From the NCBI GenBank assembly GCA_038244055.1, contig JBBRTW010000391.1, positions 1 to 7,045 on the forward strand: 7,045 bases of DNA. Reading direction: 5' to 3'. This stretch comes from DASPKW01 sp038244055. Lineage in GTDB: Bacteria > Planctomycetota > Phycisphaerae > Tepidisphaerales > Tepidisphaeraceae. The notes beneath the pieces are model-generated. The model was not told the DNA's origin. It was given only the letters and a program-made list of their open reading frames with translations, and ran no database searches. Below, piece by piece: positions 1 to 6,462 of this stretch (positions are counted from its first letter, which is position 1; the number at the start of each line of letters is the position of its first letter). The translations under genes and the position numbers were made by a program.

Positions 1-1172
1 CCACTGCAGGAGCCGTTGCGGGCGTCGGAGCGGATTCGGCAACGACTGCAGCCAATGCCGTGGCCGTTCGTGGTGGTGCGGCCGCTCCGGTCGCCGCGAC
101 GGCGACGAAAGCCGATGGCGCTCTGAAAGACCTGGAGGCCGAACTCAAGCAGATCACCGATTCGGGCCTGAAGCGCGACGCGGTGATTTCGGTTCGCGAG
201 TCGAAGGAGATCGGCGATACGCGCATCCATATCCGCGGCAGCGTGCATACGCTGGGTGAATCCGCGCCGCGCGGGTTTTTGCAGGTGGTGCCGGTGAAGC
301 GGTGGCCGGCCATTCCCGCCAAAGAGAGCGGGCGGCGCGAGCTCGGCCAGTGGCTGGCGGCGGCCGACAATCCGCTGCCGGCGCGGGTGATGGCCAATCG
401 TGTGTGGCATTGGTTATTCGGCGCGGGGATCGTGCGGACCACCGACAATTTCGGCACGACTGGTGAAGGGCCTTCGCACCCTGAGCTGCTGGATTATCTG
501 GCGACGCGATTTGTGGATGAGGGTTGGTCGGTCAAGAAACTGATTCGGACCATCGTGCTGTCGCGCACCTATCAGCTCTCGACATCGTCGCAGCCCGATG
601 GCCTCAAGCTCGATCCTGAGAACCGGCTTGTCTGGCGGATGAACCGTCGCCGCCTCGATGCGGAGTGCATTCGCGATGCGATGCTCTCGGTCAGCGGCCA
701 ACTCAGCCTCGAAGCCGGCGGGCCGACTTACAAAGCGGGGCTGGCCTCGGACTTCAATTTCAAATACGCCGACAACCGCCGCAGCGTTTACGTCCCCGCC
801 TTCCGCAACTCGATGCCGGAAATTTTCGAAGCCTTCGATTTTGCCGACCCGAGTGTCAGCACCGGCCGGCGCAATGTGAGCACGGTCGCCCCGCAGGCGC
901 TGTTCATGCTCAATCATCCCGGCGTGGTTGAACAGGCGAAATTCGCGGCCGGACGATTGCTGGAGATGAAAGATTGCGCCGATGATCGGGCGCGCGTGGT
1001 TCGGGCGTATCGGCTGACGTTGGGCCGGCCGCCGACGGACGACGAAGCGCGAATCGCGACAGGGTTTGTGGAGCAATCTCGATCAGGGTCGAATCCGCAA
1101 CAAGCTCAGCCCGCCTGGACTGAGTTGTTTCATGCGTTGTTTGCCTCGATGGATTTCCGGTACGTCGACTAG
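1..1172 (+). CDS. DUF1553 domain protein, C-terminal part (5' end outside window)
   Basis: The frame is open from base 3 to the TAG at 1170-1172, so the gene begins upstream; the GTG at 60 is only an internal codon. The conserved part matches the C-terminal DUF1553 domain of the large planctomycete proteins that usually carry a cytochrome-c-like PSD1 and a DUF1549 domain further upstream (not visible here). Hallmarks are the RIHIRG segment with GESAPRGF after it (about 222-275), DNPLPARVMANRVWHWLFG (about 366-422), HPELLDYLATRF (about 477-512), WRMNRRRLDAE (about 633-665), and TGRRNVSTVAPQALFMLN (about 861-914), ending in FASMDFRYVD. The first ~120 nt encode an Ala/Val/Gly-rich low-complexity spacer that precedes the conserved part. 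The family is thought to act in the envelope, but its biochemical role is unsettled. The DUF1501 gene follows after 9 nt, which indicates an operon. Family assignment is firm; function is not. Confidence 0.93.
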   Translation, partial: TAGAVAGVGADSATTAANAVAVRGGAAAPVAATATKADGALKDLEAELKQITDSGLKRDAVISVRESKEIGDTRIHIRGSVHTLGESAPRGFLQVVPVKRWPAIPAKESGRRELGQWLAAADNPLPARVMANRVWHWLFGAGIVRTTDNFGTTGEGPSHPELLDYLATRFVDEGWSVKKLIRTIVLSRTYQLSTSSQPDGLKLDPENRLVWRMNRRRLDAECIRDAMLSVSGQLSLEAGGPTYKAGLASDFNFKYADNRRSVYVPAFRNSMPEIFEAFDFADPSVSTGRRNVSTVAPQALFMLNHPGVVEQAKFAAGRLLEMKDCADDRARVVRAYRLTLGRPPTDDEARIATGFVEQSRSGSNPQQAQPAWTELFHALFASMDFRYVD

Positions 1173-1181
1173 GAATGAGCG

Positions 1182-2633
1182 ATGAACGCAACACCTTTGA
1201 ATCCTTTTTCCCGTCGCGCCGCACTTCGATCGGCCGCGTGCGGCTTTGGATATCTGGCGATGGAGGGCCTGAGTGCAGGTCGGGCATCGGCCGCGACAGA
1301 ATCCGCGCCGGCCGCCAATCCGCTCGCCCCCCGCCTGCCTCATTTCGCCGCCAAGGCCAAGCGCGTGATCTTCCTCTTCATGCAGGGGGGCGTGAGCCAT
1401 GTCGATTCCTTCGACTACAAAGCGCAACTTGCCCTTCAGGATGGGAAGATGGCCGAGTTCGATGATGCGCGAATCCTCGCCAACACCGGCCGGCGCGGCT
1501 CATCCCACCGCGTGATGAAATCGCTCTGGAAATTCAATCAGTACGGCCAATCCGGGCACTGGGCGTCCGACCTCTTCCCGCACATCAACACCCACATGGA
1601 CGACCTCTGCTTCCTCCACTCGATGGAGACCGAAGGCGTCGCCCATGGCCCGGCGACGCTTTTTCTCCACTGCGGGTCAACGAATTTCGTGCGGCCATCA
1701 ATGGGGTCGTGGATCACCTATGGCCTGGGCAGCGAGAACGAGAATCTTCCCGGCTTCGTCTCTATTGCCCCATCGATGGGCAATGGCGGCCCGCGCAATT
1801 TCGGCAGCGCCTTCCTCCCGGCCGTCTATCAGGGCACCGCGATCGGCAAAGCGGGCGGGGCGGCCTCCGATCTGCTCATCCGCAACCTCGGCAATCCCGC
1901 CGCCTCGCCGGCCGAGCAGAGGCGCGGCTTTGATCTGCTGCAAAAACTCAATGCGGAGCAGTTGCGGCGAACGCCCGGCGATGCGGAGCTCGAAGCAGTC
2001 ATCAATTCATATGAACTCGCCTGGCGCATGCAGGGCCGCGCGCCCGATGCGCTGGATTTGTCCAAGGAATCTCCCGAGACGCTGGCGATGTATGGCATCG
2101 GTTCCAAGCCCACCGATACCTATGGCCGGCAGGGTCTGATGGCCCGGCGTCTTGCCGAGCAGGGGGTGCGCTACATCCAGGTCACCTACGGCGATTCCAG
2201 CGCAAACCCGGCCTGGGATCAACATTCCAATCTTCCCAAGCATGGCGAACATGCCAAGGCCGTGGATCAGCCGATCGCCGCGCTGCTGACCGATCTCAAA
2301 GCTCGCGGGCTGCTGGAAGACACGCTCGTCTGGTGGGGCGGCGAGTTCGGCCGAACGCCCTATGCCGAGAAGAACGGCACTGGCCGCGATCATAACCCGG
2401 GCGGGTTCACGGTCTGGCTGGCCGGCGGCGGCACCAAGCCCGGCTTCGCGTTCGGCGCTACCGATGAGTTCGGCCACCGCGCCGTCCGCGACAAAACCCA
2501 CATGCACGATCTCCACGCCACCATCCTGCATCTTCTCGGCCTGGATCACGAGCGGCTCACCTACCGCTACGCTGGCCGGGATTTCCGGCTGACCGATGTG
2601 CATGGGCATGTGGTGAAGGAAATCATCGCATGA
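1182..2633 (+). CDS. DUF1501 domain protein with twin-arginine signal
   Basis: This complete 483-residue protein belongs to the DUF1501 family, which is related in fold to sulfatases and alkaline phosphatases and commonly partners DUF1549/DUF1553 proteins. The N-terminus has a Tat-like signal: SRRAAL with Arg11-Arg12, then a weakly hydrophobic stretch to about residue 38. The mature domain shows RVIFLFMQGGVSHVDSFD (61-78), a METEGVAHGPATLFLHCGS block (about 149-167), an AWDQHSNLPKHGEHAKA block, WWGGEFGRTP (384-393) and the His-rich HMHDLHAT (440-447). These blocks resemble metal-site motifs of the superfamily, though no activity is established for the family that I can name. The start at 1182 is preceded by AGGA at 1171-1174 with 7-nt spacing, overlapping the stop of the upstream gene. 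It is probably cotranscribed with the DUF1553 gene and exported folded. The substrate is unknown; DUF1553/DUF1501 pairs often lie near carbohydrate-degradation genes. Confidence 0.94.
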   Translation: MNATPLNPFSRRAALRSAACGFGYLAMEGLSAGRASAATESAPAANPLAPRLPHFAAKAKRVIFLFMQGGVSHVDSFDYKAQLALQDGKMAEFDDARILANTGRRGSSHRVMKSLWKFNQYGQSGHWASDLFPHINTHMDDLCFLHSMETEGVAHGPATLFLHCGSTNFVRPSMGSWITYGLGSENENLPGFVSIAPSMGNGGPRNFGSAFLPAVYQGTAIGKAGGAASDLLIRNLGNPAASPAEQRRGFDLLQKLNAEQLRRTPGDAELEAVINSYELAWRMQGRAPDALDLSKESPETLAMYGIGSKPTDTYGRQGLMARRLAEQGVRYIQVTYGDSSANPAWDQHSNLPKHGEHAKAVDQPIAALLTDLKARGLLEDTLVWWGGEFGRTPYAEKNGTGRDHNPGGFTVWLAGGGTKPGFAFGATDEFGHRAVRDKTHMHDLHATILHLLGLDHERLTYRYAGRDFRLTDVHGHVVKEIIA

Positions 2634-2640
2634 TGGGTGG

Positions 2641-2670
2641 CATGGGTAAGGCGTCAGGGCCTTACCCGTG
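2641..2670 (+). terminator. 12-bp stem-loop after the DUF1501 gene (possible terminator)
   Basis: Left arm CATGGGTAAGGC (2641-2652) pairs with right arm GCCTTACCCGTG (2659-2670): 12 base pairs with one G-U, closing a 6-nt loop. It starts 8 nt after the DUF1501 stop codon. No T-tract follows (the next bases are TAAAGCGCCC), so it is not a canonical intrinsic terminator. It may end or weaken transcription, or protect the 3' end of the upstream mRNA. The remaining gap up to 2765 holds only a weak -10-like AATAAT (2697-2702) without a good -35 partner, so a separate promoter for the next gene is not clearly visible. Confidence 0.5.
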
Positions 2671-2765
2671 TAAAGCGCCCTTTGCATCGAAGCATCAATA
2701 ATTGAAGATCACGCTCCCGCAGCTTCAAATCCAACCCTGCCCGAAACAACACCAACCCGACAAAT

Positions 2766-3698
2766 ATGATTCGACTCACCACAATCCTGCTCGCGCTGCT
2801 TCCTTTGGCTGCCTCCGCCCAGCCCGCCGCTCCCAAAGACCCATTCGATCGATCATCGGTCCCCATCGAAGCCCAGCCCACCGACCCCAAGGCCGCCAAG
2901 ATCGTGCTGATCTCTCTGGATGGCGGAAACACCCATCCTTACGCCGAGCATGAAGGTTTCGCCGGCTGCGCGCTCTTCATGAAGATGCTCCAGCAGACGC
3001 CGGGTGTCGCGCCGGTAATGGTCAAGGATGGCTGGCCGACTAATCCCGATACGCTCAAGGATGCCCGCGCCATCGTCTTCTACATGGATGGCGGCGGCAA
3101 GCAGACCACCATCGCGCACGCCGCGGAGATTCAGAAACTCGCCGATGCGGGCGTGGGGATCGCCCATTTCCATCAGGTCATCGATTATCCCACCGATTCC
3201 GGCAAGCAGGCGATCAAATGGCTCGGCGGCGTTTACGATGCCAAGAGCGGCGGGGCGCGCGGGCATTGGGATGAAGCCTTCGATAAATTTCCCGAGCATG
3301 CCGTGACGCGCGGGGTCGAGCCGTTCAAGCTCAACGATGGATGGATTCTAAAACTCACCTTCGTCCCCAATCTCAAGGGCGTCACCCCGCTGCTGCGCAC
3401 CACCCAGCTATCCCCCAAGGCCAAACCCGAGCAGCCCATCACGGGCCCGGAGAACATCGTCTGCTGGACCTACGACCGCCCCGATGGCGGAAGGTCCTTC
3501 GTCCTCACCGGTGGCCACGATCACCGCAACTGGGCCCTGCCCGGTTTGCGGCGACTGGCCGTCAACGGCATTCTGTGGATCGCCAAGGTGGAAATCCCCG
3601 CAGCCGGAGCGCCAGTGACTCTCGACCCGGCCGATCTGATGACGAACCTTGAGAAAAAGCCGATCAAGGCGGCCGCCGCCAAATCCGCAGGGCGGTAA
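2766..3698 (+). CDS. Secreted ThuA-like domain protein
   Basis: This complete 310-residue protein has a Sec signal peptide: MIR, a Leu-rich hydrophobic core, and a likely cleavage after ASA at residue 18. The mature part matches ThuA-like proteins (trehalose-utilisation family, a class I glutamine-amidotransferase-like fold). Family features are the KIVLISLDGG strand, the HEGFAGCALFMKML segment, the PGVAPVMVKDGWP segment, AIVFYMDGGG, AHFHQVI (where a His replaces the nucleophile Cys of true amidotransferases), FPEHAVTRGVEPF, and GGHDHRNWALPGLRRLAVNGILW near the C-terminus. A Lys/Ala-rich tail follows. ThuA-like proteins in Planctomycetota are frequent in carbohydrate-degradation clusters, but most have no known reaction. 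No good ribosome-binding site precedes the ATG; the start is chosen because it gives an intact signal peptide. The gene follows the DUF1501 gene in the same direction, separated by a strong hairpin, so cotranscription is uncertain. Confidence 0.87.
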   Translation: MIRLTTILLALLPLAASAQPAAPKDPFDRSSVPIEAQPTDPKAAKIVLISLDGGNTHPYAEHEGFAGCALFMKMLQQTPGVAPVMVKDGWPTNPDTLKDARAIVFYMDGGGKQTTIAHAAEIQKLADAGVGIAHFHQVIDYPTDSGKQAIKWLGGVYDAKSGGARGHWDEAFDKFPEHAVTRGVEPFKLNDGWILKLTFVPNLKGVTPLLRTTQLSPKAKPEQPITGPENIVCWTYDRPDGGRSFVLTGGHDHRNWALPGLRRLAVNGILWIAKVEIPAAGAPVTLDPADLMTNLEKKPIKAAAAKSAGR

Positions 3699-3799
3699 TG
3701 CGGCTTGACCTATCCCATCAGGACAAAGGCGACTGCGGGTGGTACAAATACTTCGATAAGCAAGGCGGCAAAGTGTTCGAATTCTCGGTGCAGCGATAG
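3698..3799 (+). CDS. Small ORF (33 aa) coupled to the ThuA-like gene
   Basis: A 33-residue ORF begins at the ATG that overlaps the ThuA-like stop codon (TAATG, 3696-3700) and ends at TAG 3797-3799. AGGG at 3689-3692 lies 5 nt upstream, so both a ribosome-binding site and termination-reinitiation coupling are plausible. The product is charged and aromatic: MRLDLSHQDK at the start, then a GWYKYFD segment and a KVFEF segment before the C-terminal VQR. It has no signal peptide or membrane segment. I do not recognise a family. It could be a genuine small protein or the surviving C-terminal tail of a lost larger gene. It ends 8 nt before the cysNC stop codon on the other strand. Confidence 0.4.
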   Translation: MRLDLSHQDKGDCGWYKYFDKQGGKVFEFSVQR

Positions 3800-3807
3800 A
3801 GGGCGGT

Positions 3808-5754
3808 TCAGAAGAACTTCCGCAGCTTCATCGCCTCGATAATCTGATCGACGCACTGCCCGGCCGAGAGTTGATCCGTCGCCAGTCGCAAATCGGCTTG
3901 CGACGGCTCCTCGTAGTCGGCCGTAACGCCGGGGAATTGGGCGAGCTTCCCTTCATCCGCCATTTTCCAGACGCCGCTCTTATCGCGCTGGCGGCAGACC
4001 TCGATGGGGCAATCCAGGTACACCGAAAGAAACCGCTGCGAACCGACCACCTGACGCGCCTTCTCGCGCACGGCATCGTGGGGCGCGACGAAGGCGCAGA
4101 TGCAGAGCAGCCCGGCATCGTTGAGCAGTTTGGCGACTTCCGATGAGCGTCGCAGGTTTTCCGAGCGGTCATCGGCCGTGAATCCAAGGTCCCGCGAGAG
4201 GCCCAGGCGCATGTCCGGGCCGTAAAGAACAGTCACCGTTCGTCCCACGTCGAATAGGCGTTCTTCCAGCGCGTAGGCGATCGATTCCTTCCCCGAGCCC
4301 GTCAGCCCATAGAGAAGAACTGTCGCCCCGACCTGCCCGAGGCGCTGCTGCCGGGCTTCCAGCGGAACGTGCGTGGCGTGGGCCTTGAGACGCCCGCCGA
4401 CCGGTTGCTGGTTCCAGTGATCTCCCGAACCGCGTCGATCGCCCGGCTCGAGGATCATCCCCGCGCCGACGGTCGTATTGGAGAGCCGGTCGATCAGGAT
4501 GAACGCGCCCGTGGCGGCGTTGACTTTGTACGGATCGTGCGCGAGCGGCTGATTGAGCGACAGCACGATATGCCCAACTTCATTGAGCGATAGTTGAGTG
4601 GCTGGCCGGTGTTCCAGCGAGTTGACGTCGATGCTGTGCCGCACCTGGGCGATCTCACCGGCCACCGTGCGCGTTGTCTGCTTGACCCAGTAGGTCCGCC
4701 CGGGGACGAAGGGCTTCTCGCCCATCCACACGACCATGGCCTCCAGCGTGGATGAAACGTGCGGCTGATTGGCCGGATGCACCAGCATGTCCCCGCGCGA
4801 GACATCGATCTCATCTTCCAGAGTCACCGTTATCGCCTGCGGGGAAAACGCCTCATCGAGTTCGCCATCGCGCGTCACGATCGCCTTCACCCGCGATTTT
4901 CGCCCCGAAGGAAGCGCGATGACTTCCTCCCCTTTGCGCAGAATCCCCGAAGCCATCGTGCCGGCGAAGCCGCGGAAGTTCAGGTTTGGCCGAAGAACGT
5001 ACTGAATCGGAAAGCGCATGTCCGCCAGATTGCGATCCGAGGCGATATGCACCGCCTCCAGATGCGCCAACAGCGGCGGCCCGGAATACCAGGGCATCGC
5101 GGCCGACTTATCGACGACATTATCCCCCTTCAGCGCTGAGAGCGGGATGAACTGCACATCCGGAATCCCCAGTTTGGCGACAAAGCCCGTGTAATCATCG
5201 CGGATGCGGTTGTAGGCTTCCTCGGAGAAGTTGACCAGGTCCATCTTGTTGATCGCCACCACGACGTGCTTGATCCCCAGCAGCGAGACGATGAACGAGT
5301 GCCGCCGCGTCTGCGTGACCACGCCGTAGCGGGCATCGATGAGGATGATCGCGAGCTGGCAGGTGGAAGCGCCCGTGGCCATGTTGCGCGTGTACTGCTC
5401 GTGGCCGGGCGTGTCGGCGATGATGAATTTGCGCTTGTCGGTGGAGAAATAGCGGTAGGCGACATCGATGGTGATGCCCTGCTCGCGCTCGGCCTTGAGG
5501 CCGTCGGTCAGCAGGGCCAGATCGACGGCCGTGACATCGCCGGTGGTGTTGAACTTGGCCGAGTCCCTCTTGACGGCCGCGAGTTGGTCTTCGTAGATCG
5601 TCTTGGTGTCGTGGAGAAGCCGGCCGATGAGCGTGGATTTCCCATCATCGACCGAGCCACAGGTGAGGAAGCGGAGAAGCTCCTTGCGCTGGTGGCGGTC
5701 GAGGTAGGCGTGGATGTCGTTGGTGGTCATCTGATTCATGGCATGATCAGTCAT
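3808..5754 (-). CDS. cysNC: CysN-CysC fusion: sulfate adenylyltransferase large subunit / APS kinase-like
   Basis: This 648-residue fusion has two parts. Residues ~25-440 are the CysN GTPase that drives the CysD reaction, ATP + sulfate to APS + PPi. All G motifs are intact: GSVDDGKST (33-41), GITID (93-97), DTPGHEQYTRNM (114-125), NKMD (169-172), SALKG (206-210), with two beta-barrel domains after them. Residues ~476-648 are a CysC-type APS kinase domain, normally making PAPS. It keeps RDLGFTADDRSENLRR (521-536) and the GVWKMADEGKLAQFPGV block (594-610), but the Walker A motif reads GLTGSGKES, with Glu490 where Ser/Thr is expected, and the DGDN motif reads YGPD (511-514). The kinase half may therefore be weak or inactive. 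ATG 5754 is used because it gives the usual N-terminal length; Met6 (5739) and Met9 (5730) are alternatives, and none has a clear Shine-Dalgarno. cysD lies upstream on the same strand but is separated by mazEF. Confidence 0.95.
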   Translation of the reverse strand: MTDHAMNQMTTNDIHAYLDRHQRKELLRFLTCGSVDDGKSTLIGRLLHDTKTIYEDQLAAVKRDSAKFNTTGDVTAVDLALLTDGLKAEREQGITIDVAYRYFSTDKRKFIIADTPGHEQYTRNMATGASTCQLAIILIDARYGVVTQTRRHSFIVSLLGIKHVVVAINKMDLVNFSEEAYNRIRDDYTGFVAKLGIPDVQFIPLSALKGDNVVDKSAAMPWYSGPPLLAHLEAVHIASDRNLADMRFPIQYVLRPNLNFRGFAGTMASGILRKGEEVIALPSGRKSRVKAIVTRDGELDEAFSPQAITVTLEDEIDVSRGDMLVHPANQPHVSSTLEAMVVWMGEKPFVPGRTYWVKQTTRTVAGEIAQVRHSIDVNSLEHRPATQLSLNEVGHIVLSLNQPLAHDPYKVNAATGAFILIDRLSNTTVGAGMILEPGDRRGSGDHWNQQPVGGRLKAHATHVPLEARQQRLGQVGATVLLYGLTGSGKESIAYALEERLFDVGRTVTVLYGPDMRLGLSRDLGFTADDRSENLRRSSEVAKLLNDAGLLCICAFVAPHDAVREKARQVVGSQRFLSVYLDCPIEVCRQRDKSGVWKMADEGKLAQFPGVTADYEEPSQADLRLATDQLSAGQCVDQIIEAMKLRKFF

Positions 5755-5782
5755 TGATTCGGGTCTTCGGCGTAATTACAAT
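5754..5782 (+). promoter_or_regulatory. Predicted sigma70-type promoter of mazEF
   Basis: TTGATT (5754-5759, 4/6 to the -35 consensus) and TACAAT (5777-5782, 5/6 to the -10 consensus) are separated by exactly 17 bp. Transcription would start about 7 nt after the -10 box, on the A of the mazE ATG at 5789, so the message would be leaderless. The palindrome GTAATTAC (5772-5779) overlaps the -10 box and could be an operator for MazE autoregulation, which is known for the family but only inferred here. The -35 box overlaps the proposed cysNC start codon. Confidence 0.55.
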
Positions 5783-5804
5783 GTGGATATGAAGACAAAG
5801 GTAA
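5776..5804 (-). promoter_or_regulatory. Possible weak promoter for cysNC
   Basis: On the minus strand, TTACCT (5804-5799, 3/6 to the -35 consensus) and TGTAAT (5781-5776, 5/6 to the -10 consensus) are 17 bp apart. This would give a leader of about 15 nt before the cysNC ATG. Its -10 box occupies almost the same bases as the mazEF -10 box on the other strand. The -35 match is poor, so cysNC may instead depend on read-through from cysD. Confidence 0.25.
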
Positions 5805-6136
5805 CTCGGAAGCCGACGAAGCCCAAGCTCAAGCCGCGTCCAGCGGAATCCGGCTTGAAGGCGCGGCTGGTACGAATCGGCAACTCGCGCGGCGTGCGCT
5901 TGCCAAAAGCGGTGATCGAACAGGCGGGGCTTACGGAACAGGTCGAGCTTTCGGTTGTCGATGGGCAGGTCATCATCCGGTCCGCCACGGAGAAGCACCC
6001 CCGCGCTGGATGGGATGAGGCATTTGCCAAAGCTCTGGCGGAACTCGGTCCCGGAGCTCTGGAGCGCGAGCGCGAGGAATGGGCCGACTGGCAGAATATG
6101 TCCAACAAATTCGATGAAGAGGAGTGGACGTGGTAA
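5789..6136 (+). CDS. mazE: MazE-like antitoxin (AbrB/SpoVT-type DNA-binding)
   Basis: This 115-residue antitoxin would neutralise the MazF encoded next to it and bind the operon's own promoter. The AbrB-like swapped-hairpin domain is clear: RLVRIGNSRGVRLPKAVIEQAGL (residues 26-48), then VELSVVDGQVIIR. The middle part has PRAGWDEAF, and the acidic/aromatic tail FDEEEWTW (108-115) is the type of segment that occupies the MazF active-site groove. A Lys/Pro/Arg-rich N-terminal arm of about 22 residues precedes the domain, which is longer than in many MazE proteins. The start is ATG 5789, because it coincides with the predicted transcription start; GTG 5783 in the same frame would add two residues but lies next to the -10 box. 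The gene overlaps mazF by 7 nt. It lies antisense to the sulfate-activation genes around it. Confidence 0.9.
   Translation: MKTKVTRKPTKPKLKPRPAESGLKARLVRIGNSRGVRLPKAVIEQAGLTEQVELSVVDGQVIIRSATEKHPRAGWDEAFAKALAELGPGALEREREEWADWQNMSNKFDEEEWTW
6119..6124 (+). promoter_or_regulatory. Ribosome-binding site deciding the mazF start
   Basis: GAGGAG (6119-6124), inside the end of mazE, is a strong Shine-Dalgarno sequence 5 nt before GTG 6130. The alternative in-frame GTG at 6124 overlaps this site and would have no spacing. This supports 6130 as the mazF start and coupled translation from mazE. Confidence 0.7.
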
Positions 6137-6462
6137 GTCGAATTCTTCCGCAACGATTTGCCGTGCATCTCGTTAAACTGGATCCGACCATCGGCGCGGA
6201 GATGCGTAAGATTCGACCGTGCGTAATTGTGTCGCCCGTGGAAATGCATCGCAATCTTTATACCGTTGTCATCGTCCCCATGACGGGATCGCTGACGGGA
6301 TTTCCCACCCGACTCCGCAGTCATTTCGGCGGTCGGCCTGGGGAATTTGCACTCGATCAGATCCGATCCGTTGACATTTCTCGTCTCGGCAAGCGCCTCG
6401 GACAGCTCGATGCGGCGACCTCCAAGGCTCTGACGACCGCATTGGTCGGCTTCTTTTCGTAG
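6130..6462 (+). CDS. mazF: MazF-like endoribonuclease toxin
   Basis: This 110-residue protein is a type II toxin of the MazF/PemK family, which cleaves mRNA (and in some cases rRNA or tRNA) at short sequence motifs and is held inactive by MazE. From GTG 6130 the N-terminus aligns without gaps to E. coli MazF as I recall it: VSR at 2-4, Pro7, LDPTIG at 17-22, and RP at 29-30. Arg29 and Thr52 (in VIVPMTGS) fall at the positions of the E. coli catalytic Arg29 and Thr52. FPTRL, ALDQIRSVD and RLGKRLGQL follow as expected for the family, and the protein ends at the usual length, so it looks intact and potentially active. The cleavage specificity cannot be read from the sequence. The stop codon is 6 nt from that of the convergent cysD. 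Confidence 0.92.
   Translation: MVSRILPQRFAVHLVKLDPTIGAEMRKIRPCVIVSPVEMHRNLYTVVIVPMTGSLTGFPTRLRSHFGGRPGEFALDQIRSVDISRLGKRLGQLDAATSKALTTALVGFFS

Noticed and set aside
414..1076. 220-codon minus-strand ORF opposite the DUF1553 gene.
   Set aside because: The plus strand has strong DUF1553 family motifs throughout; the antisense product is Arg/His-rich and resembles no family, as expected for a shadow in GC-rich DNA.
2007..2687. 226-codon minus-strand ORF opposite the end of the DUF1501 gene.
   Set aside because: It lies over the conserved DUF1501 motifs, starts inside the hairpin gap without a ribosome-binding site, and shows no family features.
5266..5757. 163-codon plus-strand ORF opposite the GTPase part of cysNC.
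   Set aside because: It is antisense to the intact G motifs of CysN and is rich in Gly/Val/Asp repeats typical of a shadow frame.
6130..6200. The MazF N-terminus (RFAVHLV) lacks the Gly-Asp pair seen in E. coli MazF, raising the thought of an inactive toxin.
   Set aside because: A large MazF subgroup as I recall it has RFxVHLV-like sequence here, and the catalytic Arg29 and Thr52 positions are conserved, so this does not indicate inactivation.
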